64,000 nucleotides of DNA from Actinoplanes nipponensis (GCF_016862275.1 NZ_BOMQ01000018.1:62001-126000), one strand, 5' to 3'; counted from the first letter of the stretch, positions 1 through 8,955 are shown. Made by a program: numbers and translations. Notes: generated from the sequence alone by a model not told the origin.

Positions 1-1
1 G

Positions 2-727
2 ACACACGAATCTGCCTCGCAGGGGGAGTCGCCCCGCGAACTGTTGGCGGCCGTGCACGACCTGACCCGCCAGGTCCGTCTCGCCCAGCGGGCCACCTGG
101 TTCCCGCTGCTGGTCTTCGCGGCGATCACCCTGGCCGCGGTCCCCGTCTACCGGTACGCGCCCTACGTCGACCTGTTCGACACCTGCAGAACCCGCGGCG
201 ACCAGCACGTCTGCTCGGGCGAGAACCCGGTCGTGCTGGGCTACTGGACGGTCGCGCTGGTGCTCGCGTACGCGGTGATCGCGGTCTTCTCCGTCAGCCG
301 GTCCCGTCGGCGCGGCGTGGGCACCCCCGTCCGGCCGTACGTCGTCGCCGGTGTCGTGCTGGCCGTGCTCATGGCGGCCCTGTCGATCTGGCTGGTGTTC
401 CACCCGCTCCTGCCCGCGCCCGCCGATCCCTTCGGCGACCCGGCCGAGGTCCGGGTCGGGCCGCTCGTCCAGCTGGTGCACGGGCTCGCCAGCCCCCTGA
501 CAGTCATCGGCCTGGCCCTGCTGGTGCTCGCCTGGGTGGAACGGCACTGGGCGCTGCTGGCCTACAGCCTGGGCTTCCTGGCGACGGTGGCGGTGCTGGG
601 CAGCCGGTGGATCGACTCGCCCTCCCTGTGGTGGTTCCTGCCCGACCTGCTCGTCCCGGCGGCGGTGCTGCTGCTGGGCGCCGCGGCCTTCGCGCCGGCC
701 CGCCCGGCCGGCGAGGTACGGCGGTGA
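2..727 (+). CDS. Multi-pass membrane protein, 5' end outside window
   Basis: The reading frame is open back to base 2, so the gene probably begins upstream; an internal TTG at 44 is the first possible start inside the window. The visible 241 residues hold about five hydrophobic segments, the first beginning near WFPLLVFAAITLAAVP, separated by short loops. An extracytoplasmic-looking loop carries two Cys (DTCRT, HVCSG). No catalytic motif is visible and I do not recognise the family. Its stop overlaps the next start by 4 nt (GTGA), so it is translationally coupled to the regulator at 724 and probably forms a two-gene unit with it. Confidence 0.7.
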   Translation, partial: THESASQGESPRELLAAVHDLTRQVRLAQRATWFPLLVFAAITLAAVPVYRYAPYVDLFDTCRTRGDQHVCSGENPVVLGYWTVALVLAYAVIAVFSVSRSRRRGVGTPVRPYVVAGVVLAVLMAALSIWLVFHPLLPAPADPFGDPAEVRVGPLVQLVHGLASPLTVIGLALLVLAWVERHWALLAYSLGFLATVAVLGSRWIDSPSLWWFLPDLLVPAAVLLLGAAAFAPARPAGEVRR

Positions 728-1053
728 CGGCCGAGCACCCGGCCAACGGCCTCGACGACGTCGTGCACCAGCGCGTCCGGCTCGGCATCATGGCCATCGC
801 GCACCAGGCCCGCCAGGTCGAGTTCGGCTTCCTGCGGACCACCCTGCAGCTGACCGCCGGCAACCTCGGGCAGCACCTGGCCGTGCTGGAGAAGGCCGGG
901 CTGATCCGGATCGACAAGGGCTACGAGGGCCGGCGCCCGCGCACCTGGGTGGTCCTGACCGCCGCCGGCCAGGACGCCCTGCGCGCCGAGGTGGCCCACC
1001 TCAAGCAGCTCATCCAGCAGGTCGAACAGGCGGACGCCGCGCCGGCCACCTAG
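724..1053 (+). CDS. Winged-helix transcriptional regulator
   Basis: A 109-residue protein starting at GTG 724, inside the stop of the membrane gene. It has the single winged-helix layout of the PadR/MarR-like 'winged helix DNA-binding' proteins: a first helix (VRLGIMAIAHQ), a recognition helix region around LQLTAGNLGQHLAVLEKAGL, and a wing with basic residues (KGYEGRRPRTW), then a C-terminal helix for dimerisation. In this family such proteins often sit beside a membrane protein gene. The ligand is unknown. The stop codon shares three bases with that of the convergent gene at 1050-1808. Confidence 0.8.
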   Translation: MTAEHPANGLDDVVHQRVRLGIMAIAHQARQVEFGFLRTTLQLTAGNLGQHLAVLEKAGLIRIDKGYEGRRPRTWVVLTAAGQDALRAEVAHLKQLIQQVEQADAAPAT

Positions 1054-1808
1054 CGGCCGTTGGTGGCGTCGTCCTCGGCGACCCGCTCCTCGCCGCGGCG
1101 GCGCAGCATCTTCAGGCCGGGCAGCCCGATGATGGCCAGGTGCAGGTCGTTGGTGACCTCCAGCAGCGAGTGCAGGTCCGGCCCGACCTGGTCGAGCTTG
1201 CCCAGCAACGGCATCACGTCCTCGGTCAGGTGCCGGCGCAGCCGGGGCAGCTCGTCGATCATCCGGATGGCCGCGGTGACCTCCTCCGGCGTCAGCTCCT
1301 CGATGAAGCGGACGGCGAGCGGCGCCGCGCGGCGCAGGGCGGGCGCGTACCCGTCGAGCAGCTCGCGGGCCTCGGCCGAGGTCGCCGACGCCTGCCGGAC
1401 CACCCCGGACGCCGCGCCGGTGATCTGCCCGGCGTCCGCGACGATCGCCGACGCGCCGGTCACGGCGGCGGCGGCGCCCTTCACGGTCGCCGAGGCGCCG
1501 TCCACGACCAGCGCGGCCCGGGCCGCCGTGGCGGTGACCTCGTCCACGGCCAGGGCGGCCGCCGCCATGATCACCTTTGTCTCCCGGAGCGTGCTCTCGA
1601 TGCCGTCGACCACGCCGTCCACGCGGCCGACCAGGGCCTCGGCGCTCTCGGCGAGCATCGTCATGCGGCTGACGAGCAGCTCCGTCTGGCCCAGCAGGCC
1701 GAGCACGCGGAAGGGGACGGTCGCGAGCGTGGCCGCCGTCTCCACCACCTGACCGACCGCGTAACGGGTGATCTCGACGAACGCGGCGGGTGACGGGAGC
1801 AGCGGCAT
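1050..1808 (-). CDS. Ala/Val-rich coiled-coil hypothetical protein
   Basis: A 252-residue protein; ATG at 1808 is chosen because the frame upstream of it shows no conserved-looking sequence. A central stretch of Ala/Val/Thr heptad-like repeats (residues about 60-135) looks like a long amphipathic helix, followed by a region rich in PRLRRHL and GKLDQVGPDLH-type helices and a basic C-terminus. No signal peptide or catalytic motif is seen. Similar Ala-rich helical proteins of unknown role are common in actinobacteria. It is convergent with the regulator at 724, overlapping by 4 nt (CTAG) so that both stops share bases. Confidence 0.65.
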   Translation of the reverse strand: MPLLPSPAAFVEITRYAVGQVVETAATLATVPFRVLGLLGQTELLVSRMTMLAESAEALVGRVDGVVDGIESTLRETKVIMAAAALAVDEVTATAARAALVVDGASATVKGAAAAVTGASAIVADAGQITGAASGVVRQASATSAEARELLDGYAPALRRAAPLAVRFIEELTPEEVTAAIRMIDELPRLRRHLTEDVMPLLGKLDQVGPDLHSLLEVTNDLHLAIIGLPGLKMLRRRGEERVAEDDATNGR

Positions 1809-1909
1809 GCGCCCATTGTGCCCGCCGTGACCAGTGACAAACCGTGAGGGACGGCGAGCGCCCGGTAGTACGTTTTGGCATCCCGCGCCGGGCACGGCAC
1901 TATGCATGG

Positions 1910-2839
1910 GTGCGACGAACCCGGCTCTTGATCTTCGCGATCGCGACAGTGGTGATCCTCGGCGGCGCGTCCCTGATCGGCCTGGGCATGCAGGCCGACA
2001 GCGGCGGCGCCGGCGGCGGTGTGCTGCCGCGGGCGCTGACGTTCGGCGTCGACCCGGCGCCGTCGGCCGCGCCCACGCCCACCGGCCCCAGCCCCGAGGA
2101 GCTCGCCGCCCGGGAGCGGGCCAAGCGCGTCAAGGCGCTCGACGCGGCCCTGAAGAAGCTCGACGCCACCTCCCCGGAGTTCTCCGTCGCCGTGCTCGAC
2201 AAGAAGACCGGCCAGCGCTACTCGTACCGGGGCACGGAGAAGTACGACACCGCCAGCATCGTCAAGGTCCAGGTGCTCGCCTGCGCGCTCCTGCGCGCGC
2301 AGGACGCCGGGCGGGACCTGACGGCGACCGAGCTGTCGCTGGCCAAGCCGATGATCCGGCTCAGCGACAACAACGCCACCACGGCCCTGTTCACCCGGAT
2401 CGGCAAGGTCGCCGCGGTCACCAAGTGCAACAAGCGGCTGGGCCTCACCCAGACCAAGGTCAGCAACTCCTGGGGCCTGACCAGGACCACGGTCGACGAC
2501 CAGGTCAAGCTGCTGGCCGAGCTGGTCGACACCAGGGGTCCGCTGGACGCGGGCTCGCGCAAGCTGGCGTTCACGCTGATGAACACGGTCGACGACGCCC
2601 AGGACTGGGGCGTGCCGGCGATCGCCAAGGCGGGCGAGACCACGACGGTGAAGAACGGCTGGGACACCCGCTCGGCCGACGGCGGCCTGTGGGCCGTCAA
2701 CACGGTCGGCCGAGTCACCGCCGGCGACGACGTGAACGTGTCGGTGGCCGTGCTGTCGCACAACAACAAGAGCATGGACGGCGGCATCACGCTGGTGCAG
2801 AAGGTCGCCAAGCTGACCCGCCAGCACCTCAGGTACTGA
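1910..2839 (+). CDS. Secreted class A beta-lactamase-like serine hydrolase
   Basis: From GTG 1910 the protein begins with a basic N-terminus and one strong hydrophobic segment (signal anchor), then a Ser/Pro/Thr-rich linker and a beta-lactamase2-type domain. The three active-site boxes are present: SIVK (nucleophile Ser about residue 116), SDN (about 152), and KNGW (about 248) in place of KTG. A GTG at 1844 in the same frame is possible but would put 22 charged residues before the hydrophobic segment. These enzymes act on peptidoglycan-like amides outside the cell. True beta-lactamase activity is not shown: the Glu166 region is not obviously conserved. Confidence 0.8.
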   Translation: MRRTRLLIFAIATVVILGGASLIGLGMQADSGGAGGGVLPRALTFGVDPAPSAAPTPTGPSPEELAARERAKRVKALDAALKKLDATSPEFSVAVLDKKTGQRYSYRGTEKYDTASIVKVQVLACALLRAQDAGRDLTATELSLAKPMIRLSDNNATTALFTRIGKVAAVTKCNKRLGLTQTKVSNSWGLTRTTVDDQVKLLAELVDTRGPLDAGSRKLAFTLMNTVDDAQDWGVPAIAKAGETTTVKNGWDTRSADGGLWAVNTVGRVTAGDDVNVSVAVLSHNNKSMDGGITLVQKVAKLTRQHLRY

Positions 2840-2901
2840 CCGGCCGCCCGGCGACGGTCGTCACCGACGCCCGGGCGCGGGCCGCGTCCTACGATGGGCG
2901 C

Positions 2902-4059
2902 ATGCGCGGAGCGCAACCGATGAGGCGGCTCGCCGGCATCGCGGCGGCGGCCCTGCTCACCGTGGGGTCGGCCGCCTGCCGGTCCGGCCCGGAGGTCGAC
3001 TGGGCGCGCGTCCACCCGGTGCCCACGGCCGAGATCAACGGCAGCGCGCCGCTGGATCCCGCGGCGCTGGTGGCCGGTACGCCGGGTTTCGTCCTGGCCG
3101 GCGTCACGCACGCGGCCTCCGTCGGTCCCGAGGAGCCGTTCCCCGGCGAGCCCTACTCGGCCGCGGTGGCGTTCTCGCCGGACGGGCACACGTGGCGGCG
3201 TCCGACCCGCGAGGCCTTCGAGACGGCGCCCGGGTCGTACGCCACCGCGGTGACCGCGCTCGTCTGGTTCCGCAAGGCCTACTGGGCCTTCGGCACCGAA
3301 CGGGGCAGCGAGGACGCGACCGTCACGGTGTGGAGGTCGGTGGACGGGGAACGCTGGGCCCGCGCCGCCCGGGTGCCGGACGTGCAGCATCCCGGCAGCC
3401 TCACCGTCGGCGAGGTCCAGGGTCGGCTGCTCCTGCTCTCGTACCGGTATCGGGCGCCGACCCAGTGGTGGCAGTCCAGCGACGGGGCCCGCTGGCAGCC
3501 GGGGCCGAGCCCCCTCGGCACGGGCTCGGCCGGAGCGCCGACGAAACTCGGTGTCCTGGTCTTCGGTTCCGAGCCGGACGCGCGCGGCGTGGTCTACAAG
3601 GTCCGGCCGGACGGCGTGACCGACATCTCGGCCCGGCTGCGGGGCGTGCGGCACGCGCGCGGCGCGGTCACCGTGGACGGGCGCACGGTCGTGGTCGGCG
3701 AGGCGCGTTCCGCCTCGGGCCGGACCGGGGTCCCCGGGGCCTGGCGCACCGGGGACGGCGAGCACTGGCAGGCGTCCACCGGCTTCGAGCTCGGCAACGG
3801 TCTGGTCGATCCGCGGGTGGAGGCGGTCGGTCCGGCCGGCCACGGCTTCCTGGCCGTCGGCCGCGCCGGCCCGGCGGGCGGCCTCGTCGGCATGGCGTGG
3901 ACGTCGCCGGACGGCGAGCGGTGGAAAGTGCTGGGCCGGCCGCCGAGCGCCGAGCTGATCGCGCCCGCCTACCGCGCCGGCCGGGTGGTGGTCGCGGGCA
4001 AGGTCCTCGTGCGGCGGCCGGCCGAGCTGCCCGGCGCCGCGGTCGTCACCTACGGCTGA
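2902..4059 (+). CDS. Secreted lipoprotein, beta-propeller-like
   Basis: A 385-residue protein with a lipoprotein signal peptide; the lipobox ends at Cys 26 (GSAAC). The mature part has repeated segments with the pattern S-x-D-G-x-x-W (for example SPDGHTW, SVDGERW, SSDGARW, SPDGERW), typical of BNR/Asp-box-like beta-propeller blades. No catalytic residues can be named. A TACGAT -10-like hexamer lies 6 nt before the ATG, suggesting a leaderless transcript. It is likely anchored on the outer face of the membrane; function unknown. Confidence 0.75.
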   Translation: MRGAQPMRRLAGIAAAALLTVGSAACRSGPEVDWARVHPVPTAEINGSAPLDPAALVAGTPGFVLAGVTHAASVGPEEPFPGEPYSAAVAFSPDGHTWRRPTREAFETAPGSYATAVTALVWFRKAYWAFGTERGSEDATVTVWRSVDGERWARAARVPDVQHPGSLTVGEVQGRLLLLSYRYRAPTQWWQSSDGARWQPGPSPLGTGSAGAPTKLGVLVFGSEPDARGVVYKVRPDGVTDISARLRGVRHARGAVTVDGRTVVVGEARSASGRTGVPGAWRTGDGEHWQASTGFELGNGLVDPRVEAVGPAGHGFLAVGRAGPAGGLVGMAWTSPDGERWKVLGRPPSAELIAPAYRAGRVVVAGKVLVRRPAELPGAAVVTYG

Positions 4060-4064
4060 GGGCT

Positions 4065-4649
4065 CTAGGCGGTCTCGGCCTCCGGGTCGGCCTGGCGGGC
4101 CGCCCGGCGCTTGCTGACCAGGCTGACCACCTGGCTGATGACCAGCACCAGCAGGACCGCCGCGACCACGCCCTCCCAGGGCCGCGGGAAGATCGAACCG
4201 CCCACCACCCCGATGCCGGCGTAGACCACCGACCACAGCACGCAGGCCGGCAGGTTGGCCACCACGAAGGTGCGCCAGCTCAGCCCCACGAACGCCGCGG
4301 CGAGCAGCACCGGCACCCGGCCGCCGGGCAGCAGCCGGGAGACCAGCAGCACCGGCACCTGGCTGCGCTGCAGGCGGTCCTTCACCGCGCCCAGGTGCTC
4401 GCCGTCGCGCAGCCAGCGCAGCCGGCGGGCCAGCTGCTCGCCGCCGGCCCGGCACATCGCGTACATGACCAGGTCGCCCCCGTAGGCCCCGGCCGCGCCG
4501 GCGGCGATCGTCAGCACGATGAGCAGGGGATGGGTGTGGAAGGCCAGCGCCGCCGCGCCGCTGACCGCCGCGCCGGTGGGCACGACCGGCACGATGGCGC
4601 CGAAGGCGACCACCAGCGCCAGCCAGCCCACGGCTCCCAGCTCGGACAT
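4065..4649 (-). CDS. DedA-family membrane protein
   Basis: A 194-residue membrane protein of the DedA/SNARE-associated family, thought to act as a lipid (undecaprenyl phosphate or phosphatidylglycerol) flippase. The diagnostic SRLLPGGR motif (family pattern SRF-x-P-x-x-R) and the GDLVMYAMCRAGG helix are present, followed by two C-terminal transmembrane segments and a basic tail. It is the last gene of a minus-strand operon. Its ATG overlaps the TGA of the metallo-beta-lactamase gene by one base (TGATG), so the two are translationally coupled. Confidence 0.85.
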   Translation of the reverse strand: MSELGAVGWLALVVAFGAIVPVVPTGAAVSGAAALAFHTHPLLIVLTIAAGAAGAYGGDLVMYAMCRAGGEQLARRLRWLRDGEHLGAVKDRLQRSQVPVLLVSRLLPGGRVPVLLAAAFVGLSWRTFVVANLPACVLWSVVYAGIGVVGGSIFPRPWEGVVAAVLLVLVISQVVSLVSKRRAARQADPEAETA

Positions 4650-5425
4650 CACGTGGCCGGCTCGAAACTGAGCGTCTCGCCCTGGGCCAGCACCCGGACC
4701 AGGGTGTCCGGGGCGGCGACGGCGGCCCGCCGGGCGAACTCGGTGCCCGGGTCGTGGAACATGTGCGCCCGGTACCGGCCCAGCCCGGTCGGCCAGAACG
4801 TGCCGTAGTGCACCGGCACCGCCCATGCCGCCTTCACCCGGCGCAGGGCCTCGGCGCCGTCGGCCGGGTCCAGGTGGCCGTGCGGCGCGAGGGTGGGGCC
4901 CCAGCCGCCGACCGGCACCAGCGCCAGGTCCAGCGGGCCCAGCGACGACATGCCGTCGAAGAGGCCGGTGTCGCCGCTGTACCAGGTGCGGGCCGCGCCC
5001 TCGACCACGAAGCCCATCGCCACCGAGCGCAGCCGGGACCAGGGCCCGCGGCCGCCGTCGTGGGCCGCCGGCACGGCGCGCACGCTGACCGGGCCGACCG
5101 TGGTCTCGTCGCCCGGCTCCAGCTCGACACAGCGCCGGCCCCACCCGCGGCCCAGGCTCTTGACCACGAAGTCGGCCGCGCCGCGCGGCAGGATCAGCAG
5201 CGGCTCGCCGGGCACGGCGCGCAGCGACGGCAGGTGGAAATGGTCGGCGTGCAGGTGCGACAGCAGCACCGCGTCCGGCGGCCCGGGCAGCTCGGGGCGG
5301 CGCCCGGCCATCCGGCGCAGGTGGATGAGCCGGTCGGTGAGCAGCGGGTCGGTGAGCAGCGAGACGCCCGAGTCGGTCAGCCACATGGTGCTGTGCCCCC
5401 ACCAGGTGACGCTCGTGTCGCTCAC
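4649..5425 (-). CDS. Metallo-beta-lactamase-fold hydrolase (UlaG-like)
   Basis: A 258-residue cytosolic protein. The metal-binding motif HLHADH (residues 57-62) is intact, with further ligands in AAHDGG, the SGDTGLFDG box and PVHYGTFWP near the C-terminus, as in UlaG/N-acyl-phosphatidylethanolamine phospholipase D-like enzymes. It starts at GTG 5425, which overlaps the stop of the DUF1990 gene by 4 nt. The neighbours (DedA-like lipid flippase, DUF1990, YndJ-like) suggest a membrane-lipid or envelope role; the substrate is unknown. Confidence 0.85.
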   Translation of the reverse strand: MSDTSVTWWGHSTMWLTDSGVSLLTDPLLTDRLIHLRRMAGRRPELPGPPDAVLLSHLHADHFHLPSLRAVPGEPLLILPRGAADFVVKSLGRGWGRRCVELEPGDETTVGPVSVRAVPAAHDGGRGPWSRLRSVAMGFVVEGAARTWYSGDTGLFDGMSSLGPLDLALVPVGGWGPTLAPHGHLDPADGAEALRRVKAAWAVPVHYGTFWPTGLGRYRAHMFHDPGTEFARRAAVAAPDTLVRVLAQGETLSFEPAT

Positions 5426-5928
5426 GAGCCAACCGTACGGGACCGGGCACAGGCCCGGCGGAGGGCACGACCGCACAGCCGGGCGTACGCGTGCTGGGCC
5501 AGCACCGCGACCGGGCCGCCCAGCCGCATCGGCAGCCGGGCCGGGACGCTGAACGCGGTCACCGCGAACCAGACCCGCCCCCGCTCGTCGCGTTCGACGG
5601 TGAAGGCCTCCTCGCCGCGCGCCTGGTGGCCGGGCAGTGTGCCGTAGCCGAAGCCGGCCCGGTCGTCGTCCTCCGCGGTCCACACCACCTCGCAGGGCAC
5701 GGTCAGCGGGCCCAGCCCGACGGTGACGCGGACGCCGGGCGCGGCCCGGTCGGCCGTCGCACGGATCCGGGCCCCGGTCCCGCGGTGCATGCCGAAGGTG
5801 AGGATGGCGTCCGCCGCGGCGGCGAAGTCGTCCCGGCCCAGCTCCGTGCGGTAGTGCAGGTGCCGGTAGCCCGGGGGCAGCGGCTCGTGCCGGGTCGCGC
5901 CGACCTCGGCGTAGCTGAAGTCACTCAT
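5422..5928 (-). CDS. DUF1990 family protein
   Basis: A 168-residue protein that matches the DUF1990 pattern: an N-terminal Y-x-E-x-G-A-T region, GYRHLHYRTELG, and near the C-terminus GTLPGHQARGEEAF followed by a hydrophobic helix. Members are typically fused or adjacent to YndJ-like proteins, as here. In the family the fold is related to START-like/SRPBCC lipid-binding domains, but no substrate is known. The start is ATG 5928, 17 nt downstream of the YndJ-like stop. GTGA overlap with the metallo-hydrolase gene indicates a tight operon. Confidence 0.85.
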   Translation of the reverse strand: MSDFSYAEVGATRHEPLPPGYRHLHYRTELGRDDFAAAADAILTFGMHRGTGARIRATADRAAPGVRVTVGLGPLTVPCEVVWTAEDDDRAGFGYGTLPGHQARGEEAFTVERDERGRVWFAVTAFSVPARLPMRLGGPVAVLAQHAYARLCGRALRRACARSRTVGS

Positions 5929-5945
5929 GACGTCCCTTCCCTCGA

Positions 5946-6782
5946 TCACAGATATGCCCCGGCGCGGCGCCAGCCCACCATGGCGCAGACCGCGAATCCG
6001 AGCGCGTTGGCCACCCCGTGCGTCGCGGCCATCCAGGCCAGCGACGGGTGCGGCAGCCCGGTGGCCTCGCCCAGCGCCCAGCTCACCGCCAGCACCATGG
6101 ACGCCGCGAGCACGGCCGCCGAGCAGCCCAGCAGCAGCGCGGTGAGGCGGTCCGGGGCGGTGCGGGCGTACCGCCAGGTGAGCCAGCCCACGGTCCACAT
6201 GCCCGCGGTGAGCACCAGGGCCCCGGCCAGCTCGACCGCCTCGGCGGTGAAGTAGCCGAGCAGCACCAGCAGCGTGCCGGCGGGCACGGTGAGCGCGGCG
6301 GCGTCGGCCGCGACCCGGCCGGCGGGCAGGTGGCCGGCGAGGCGCCCCTGCAGGCCGGCGATGAGCGCGGCGGCGAACCCGGCGAAGTGGAAGTGGGCCA
6401 CGGTCAGGGCCAGGATGCCCAGCTCGAAGCCGAACAGCTGGTAGCCGGCGCGCTCGGCGACCAGCGCGCTCGCCGCGACGGCCGGGCTGATCAGGGCGGT
6501 CAGCACGGCGGCCTCGACGGGCCACTCGCGGCGGGGACGGACGGGACGGCTGACCGCGTACGCGCACAGCACGGCCGCCGCGCACGCATAGACCGTGGCC
6601 AGTCCGGTGGCCGCCGTCCCCCGGGGCAGCCACAGGCTCACCGCGCCGGCGACCGCGCCGACCGGCCAGCAGCGCCGGGCGAGCGCCACCGCCGGGTCGC
6701 CGATCAGCCGCAGCCCGGCCGGCACGACCACCAGCATGCCGACGGTGACGAGCAGATTGACGAGCACCCGCACGATCCTCAC
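5946..6782 (-). CDS. YndJ-like polytopic membrane protein
   Basis: A 278-residue protein of almost continuous hydrophobic helices (about eight), matching the YndJ-type membrane proteins that accompany DUF1990. A conserved-looking stretch with HFHFAGF lies in the middle and HGVANALGF near the C-terminus; both His/Asn-containing helices are characteristic of the family. It is the first gene of the four-gene minus-strand unit 6782-4065. A perfect inverted repeat at 6797-6810 lies directly upstream of the start and probably controls this operon. Function unknown. Confidence 0.75.
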   Translation of the reverse strand: MRIVRVLVNLLVTVGMLVVVPAGLRLIGDPAVALARRCWPVGAVAGAVSLWLPRGTAATGLATVYACAAAVLCAYAVSRPVRPRREWPVEAAVLTALISPAVAASALVAERAGYQLFGFELGILALTVAHFHFAGFAAALIAGLQGRLAGHLPAGRVAADAAALTVPAGTLLVLLGYFTAEAVELAGALVLTAGMWTVGWLTWRYARTAPDRLTALLLGCSAAVLAASMVLAVSWALGEATGLPHPSLAWMAATHGVANALGFAVCAMVGWRRAGAYL

Positions 6783-6796
6783 CCCGATCCCGGTAA

Positions 6797-6810
6797 TTGA
6801 ACGTGTTCAA
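6797..6810. promoter_or_regulatory. Operator-like palindrome TTGAAC-GT-GTTCAA
   Basis: A perfect 6-bp inverted repeat with a 2-bp spacer lies 15 nt upstream of the YndJ-like start (minus strand) and 70 nt upstream of the lipid kinase start (plus strand). Size and symmetry suit a TetR-type dimer site. No TetR gene is adjacent, so the cognate regulator must lie elsewhere. Confidence 0.5.
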
Positions 6811-6879
6811 GTAACGATTTCACTCTAACGCACCCGCACCCGGGTCGCCGTTGTGATGTGTCTCCTGCACACTGGCGCC

Positions 6880-7851
6880 GTGACTGGACCCCGCTCCGCC
6901 GTGATCTACAACCCCGTCAAGGTCGACGACCTCGACCTGCTGCGCCGCATCGTCGGCGAAGGTGTCGCGAGTGTCGGCTGGCCCGAGCCCACCTGGCTGG
7001 AGACCACCGAGGAGGACGCCGGCCGCGGCCAGGCCGCCCGGGCCGTCCGGGACGGCGCCGAGCTGGTGTTCGTCTGCGGCGGCGACGGCACGGTGATGGC
7101 CGTGGTGACCGCCCTCGCCGGCACGGACGTCGCCCTGGCAGTGCTGCCCGCCGGCACCGGCAACCTGCTCGCCGCGAACCTCGGCCTCGGCACGGACGCC
7201 GCCACCGGCGTGCAGGTCGCCATCGAGGGCGGCCGCAAGCGCATCGACGTCGGTGCGGTCGGCGACCAGTGCTTCGCGGTGATGGCCGGCATGGGCTTCG
7301 ACGCGCAGATGCTCGAGGGCACCTCGGAGAAGGCGAAGAAGCACATCGGCTGGCTGGCGTACGTCGGCGGCGCCGCCAAGCACCTGCGGGACCGCCCGAT
7401 GCGGGTGCGCATCGTCATCGACGGCGGCGCGCCCATGCCCCGGCGCCCCCGCTCGGTCATCGTCGGCAACGTGGGCCGGCTGCAGGGCGGTGTCCGGCTG
7501 CTCACCGAGGCCCAGCCGGACGACGGCAAGCTCGACGTCGCCGTGCTCAGCCCGCGGAGCCTGCGGCACTGGGCCGAGCTGGGCTGGGCCGTGGTGCGGC
7601 GGCGCAAGAGCGTGCCGCTGATGGAGACCTACGCCGCCGAGCGGGTGGAGATCTACAGCAGCCGCGCGCAGCCGCGGCAGCTCGACGGCGACCTGATCGA
7701 CCCGGGCAAGACCATGAAGATCCAGATCCGGCGCAAGGCGCTGCTGCTGTGCGTGCCGCAGCCCGCCGGCGACCCCGACCTGGCGTACGACAGCAGCGCG
7801 GCGCGGCGGGCCGCGGAGGAGGTGCGCGCCGCGGCCGAGAAGAAGGCATGA
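6880..7851 (+). CDS. Diacylglycerol/lipid kinase family protein
   Basis: A 323-residue cytosolic kinase of the DAGK catalytic superfamily. The ATP-binding CGGDGTVMAV motif and PAGTGNLLAANL motif are intact, and the C-terminal beta-sandwich domain contains the RPRSVIVGNVGRLQGG and LDGDLID stretches seen in YegS/DgkB enzymes. It phosphorylates diacylglycerol, sphingoid or polyprenol-like lipids. GTG 6880 is used because it places the conserved AVIYNPVK strand 7 residues from the start. Its ATGA overlap with the YihY gene couples the two. Confidence 0.88.
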   Translation: MTGPRSAVIYNPVKVDDLDLLRRIVGEGVASVGWPEPTWLETTEEDAGRGQAARAVRDGAELVFVCGGDGTVMAVVTALAGTDVALAVLPAGTGNLLAANLGLGTDAATGVQVAIEGGRKRIDVGAVGDQCFAVMAGMGFDAQMLEGTSEKAKKHIGWLAYVGGAAKHLRDRPMRVRIVIDGGAPMPRRPRSVIVGNVGRLQGGVRLLTEAQPDDGKLDVAVLSPRSLRHWAELGWAVVRRRKSVPLMETYAAERVEIYSSRAQPRQLDGDLIDPGKTMKIQIRRKALLLCVPQPAGDPDLAYDSSAARRAAEEVRAAAEKKA

Positions 7852-8909
7852 GCAGCACGGAACCGGTCCCCGAGACCAGGATGATGTCCGGCGACGAGCT
7901 GTCGGCCGACGACGCCTTCCTGGCCCTGCGCCACTACGGACGGTGGCCGCTGGTGCGGGACGCGTTCGTCCGATTCCGCTACGGCGACGGCTTCAGTCAC
8001 TCGCGGGCCCTGGCGCTGCAGCTCTGCCTGGCCATCGTGCCGTTCCTGATCGCGCTGTCCGGCCTGGCCACCGACCTCGGGGTCGAGGAGGGCGGGCAGG
8101 TCGTAGCCGACACCGTCATCGCCCTGACCCCGGGGGCCAGCGAGCCGCTGGTCACGGAGCTGCTCGAGGACGACGAGCGCACCGAGGACGCCGGTGAGCT
8201 GGCCCTGGCGCTGGGCCTGATCACCGGCTTGTTCGCGCTCACCACCGGCATGGCGCAGATCGAGCGCGGCGCCAACCGCATCTACGGCGTCGAGCGCGAC
8301 CGCCCGGCCCTGGCCAAGTACCTGCGCGCGGTGGTGCTGGCGGTGATCGCCGGCCTGCCCGCCCTGTTCGGCTTCCTGCTGCTGGTCGCCGGGGACAAGG
8401 CGGGCAAGTCGCTGGGCCGCCAGTTCGACTGGGGTGAGGGCGCGATGACGACGTGGAACCTGGTCCGCTGGCCGCTGAGCCTGCTGCTGATCGTCTTCGC
8501 GGTGGGCCTGCTGTTCCGGCACTCGCCGCGGCGCAACCAGCCCGCCCTGAGCTGGCTGCTGGTCGGCGCGGCGCTGTCCACGGTCCTGTGGTGGGCCGCC
8601 AGCCTGCTGCTGGCCGGCTACGTCCGGGTCAGCGACGGCTTCGGCGCCACCTACGGCCCGCTCACCGCGATCATGGCGCTGCTGCTGTGGGCCAACCTCA
8701 CCGGCATCTCGCTGTTCTTCGGGCTGTCCTTCGCGGCGCAGTTGGAGGCGCAGCGCGTGGGGGTGGTCCGTCCCGCCCAGCACGATCACTGGGAACCGGG
8801 CCCGGGCGCGGACCTGAAGGACTTCGATCCGCCGGCGGAGGCCGGGACCGCCGACGGCGAGCTGCCCCACCCGCGCGACGCCGGTGTGAGCGCCGAGACG
8901 AACGGGTAA
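7848..8909 (+). CDS. YihY/BrkB-family membrane protein
   Basis: A 353-residue inner-membrane protein with six predicted transmembrane segments. The YihY signature GFGATYGPLTAIMALLLW is present near residue 270, and an N-terminal cytosolic helix precedes the first segment (ALALQLCLAIVPFLIALSG). The C-terminus is a charged, Pro/Asp-rich cytosolic tail. The family was formerly called ribonuclease BN in error; its actual function is uncertain, though linkage to lipid enzymes is common. Here it lies between a lipid kinase and a PAP2 phosphatase. Confidence 0.88.
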   Translation: MSSTEPVPETRMMSGDELSADDAFLALRHYGRWPLVRDAFVRFRYGDGFSHSRALALQLCLAIVPFLIALSGLATDLGVEEGGQVVADTVIALTPGASEPLVTELLEDDERTEDAGELALALGLITGLFALTTGMAQIERGANRIYGVERDRPALAKYLRAVVLAVIAGLPALFGFLLLVAGDKAGKSLGRQFDWGEGAMTTWNLVRWPLSLLLIVFAVGLLFRHSPRRNQPALSWLLVGAALSTVLWWAASLLLAGYVRVSDGFGATYGPLTAIMALLLWANLTGISLFFGLSFAAQLEAQRVGVVRPAQHDHWEPGPGADLKDFDPPAEAGTADGELPHPRDAGVSAETNG

Positions 8910-8955
8910 GTCCCGCGCACCACCGCGCTGAACCCCGATCGAGCAGGAGCCGACG

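Noticed and set aside
1910..2839. True class A beta-lactamase
   Set aside because: The three boxes are present, but the KTG box is KNG and the deacylating Glu loop is not recognisable, so only a penicillin-binding-like hydrolase is claimed.
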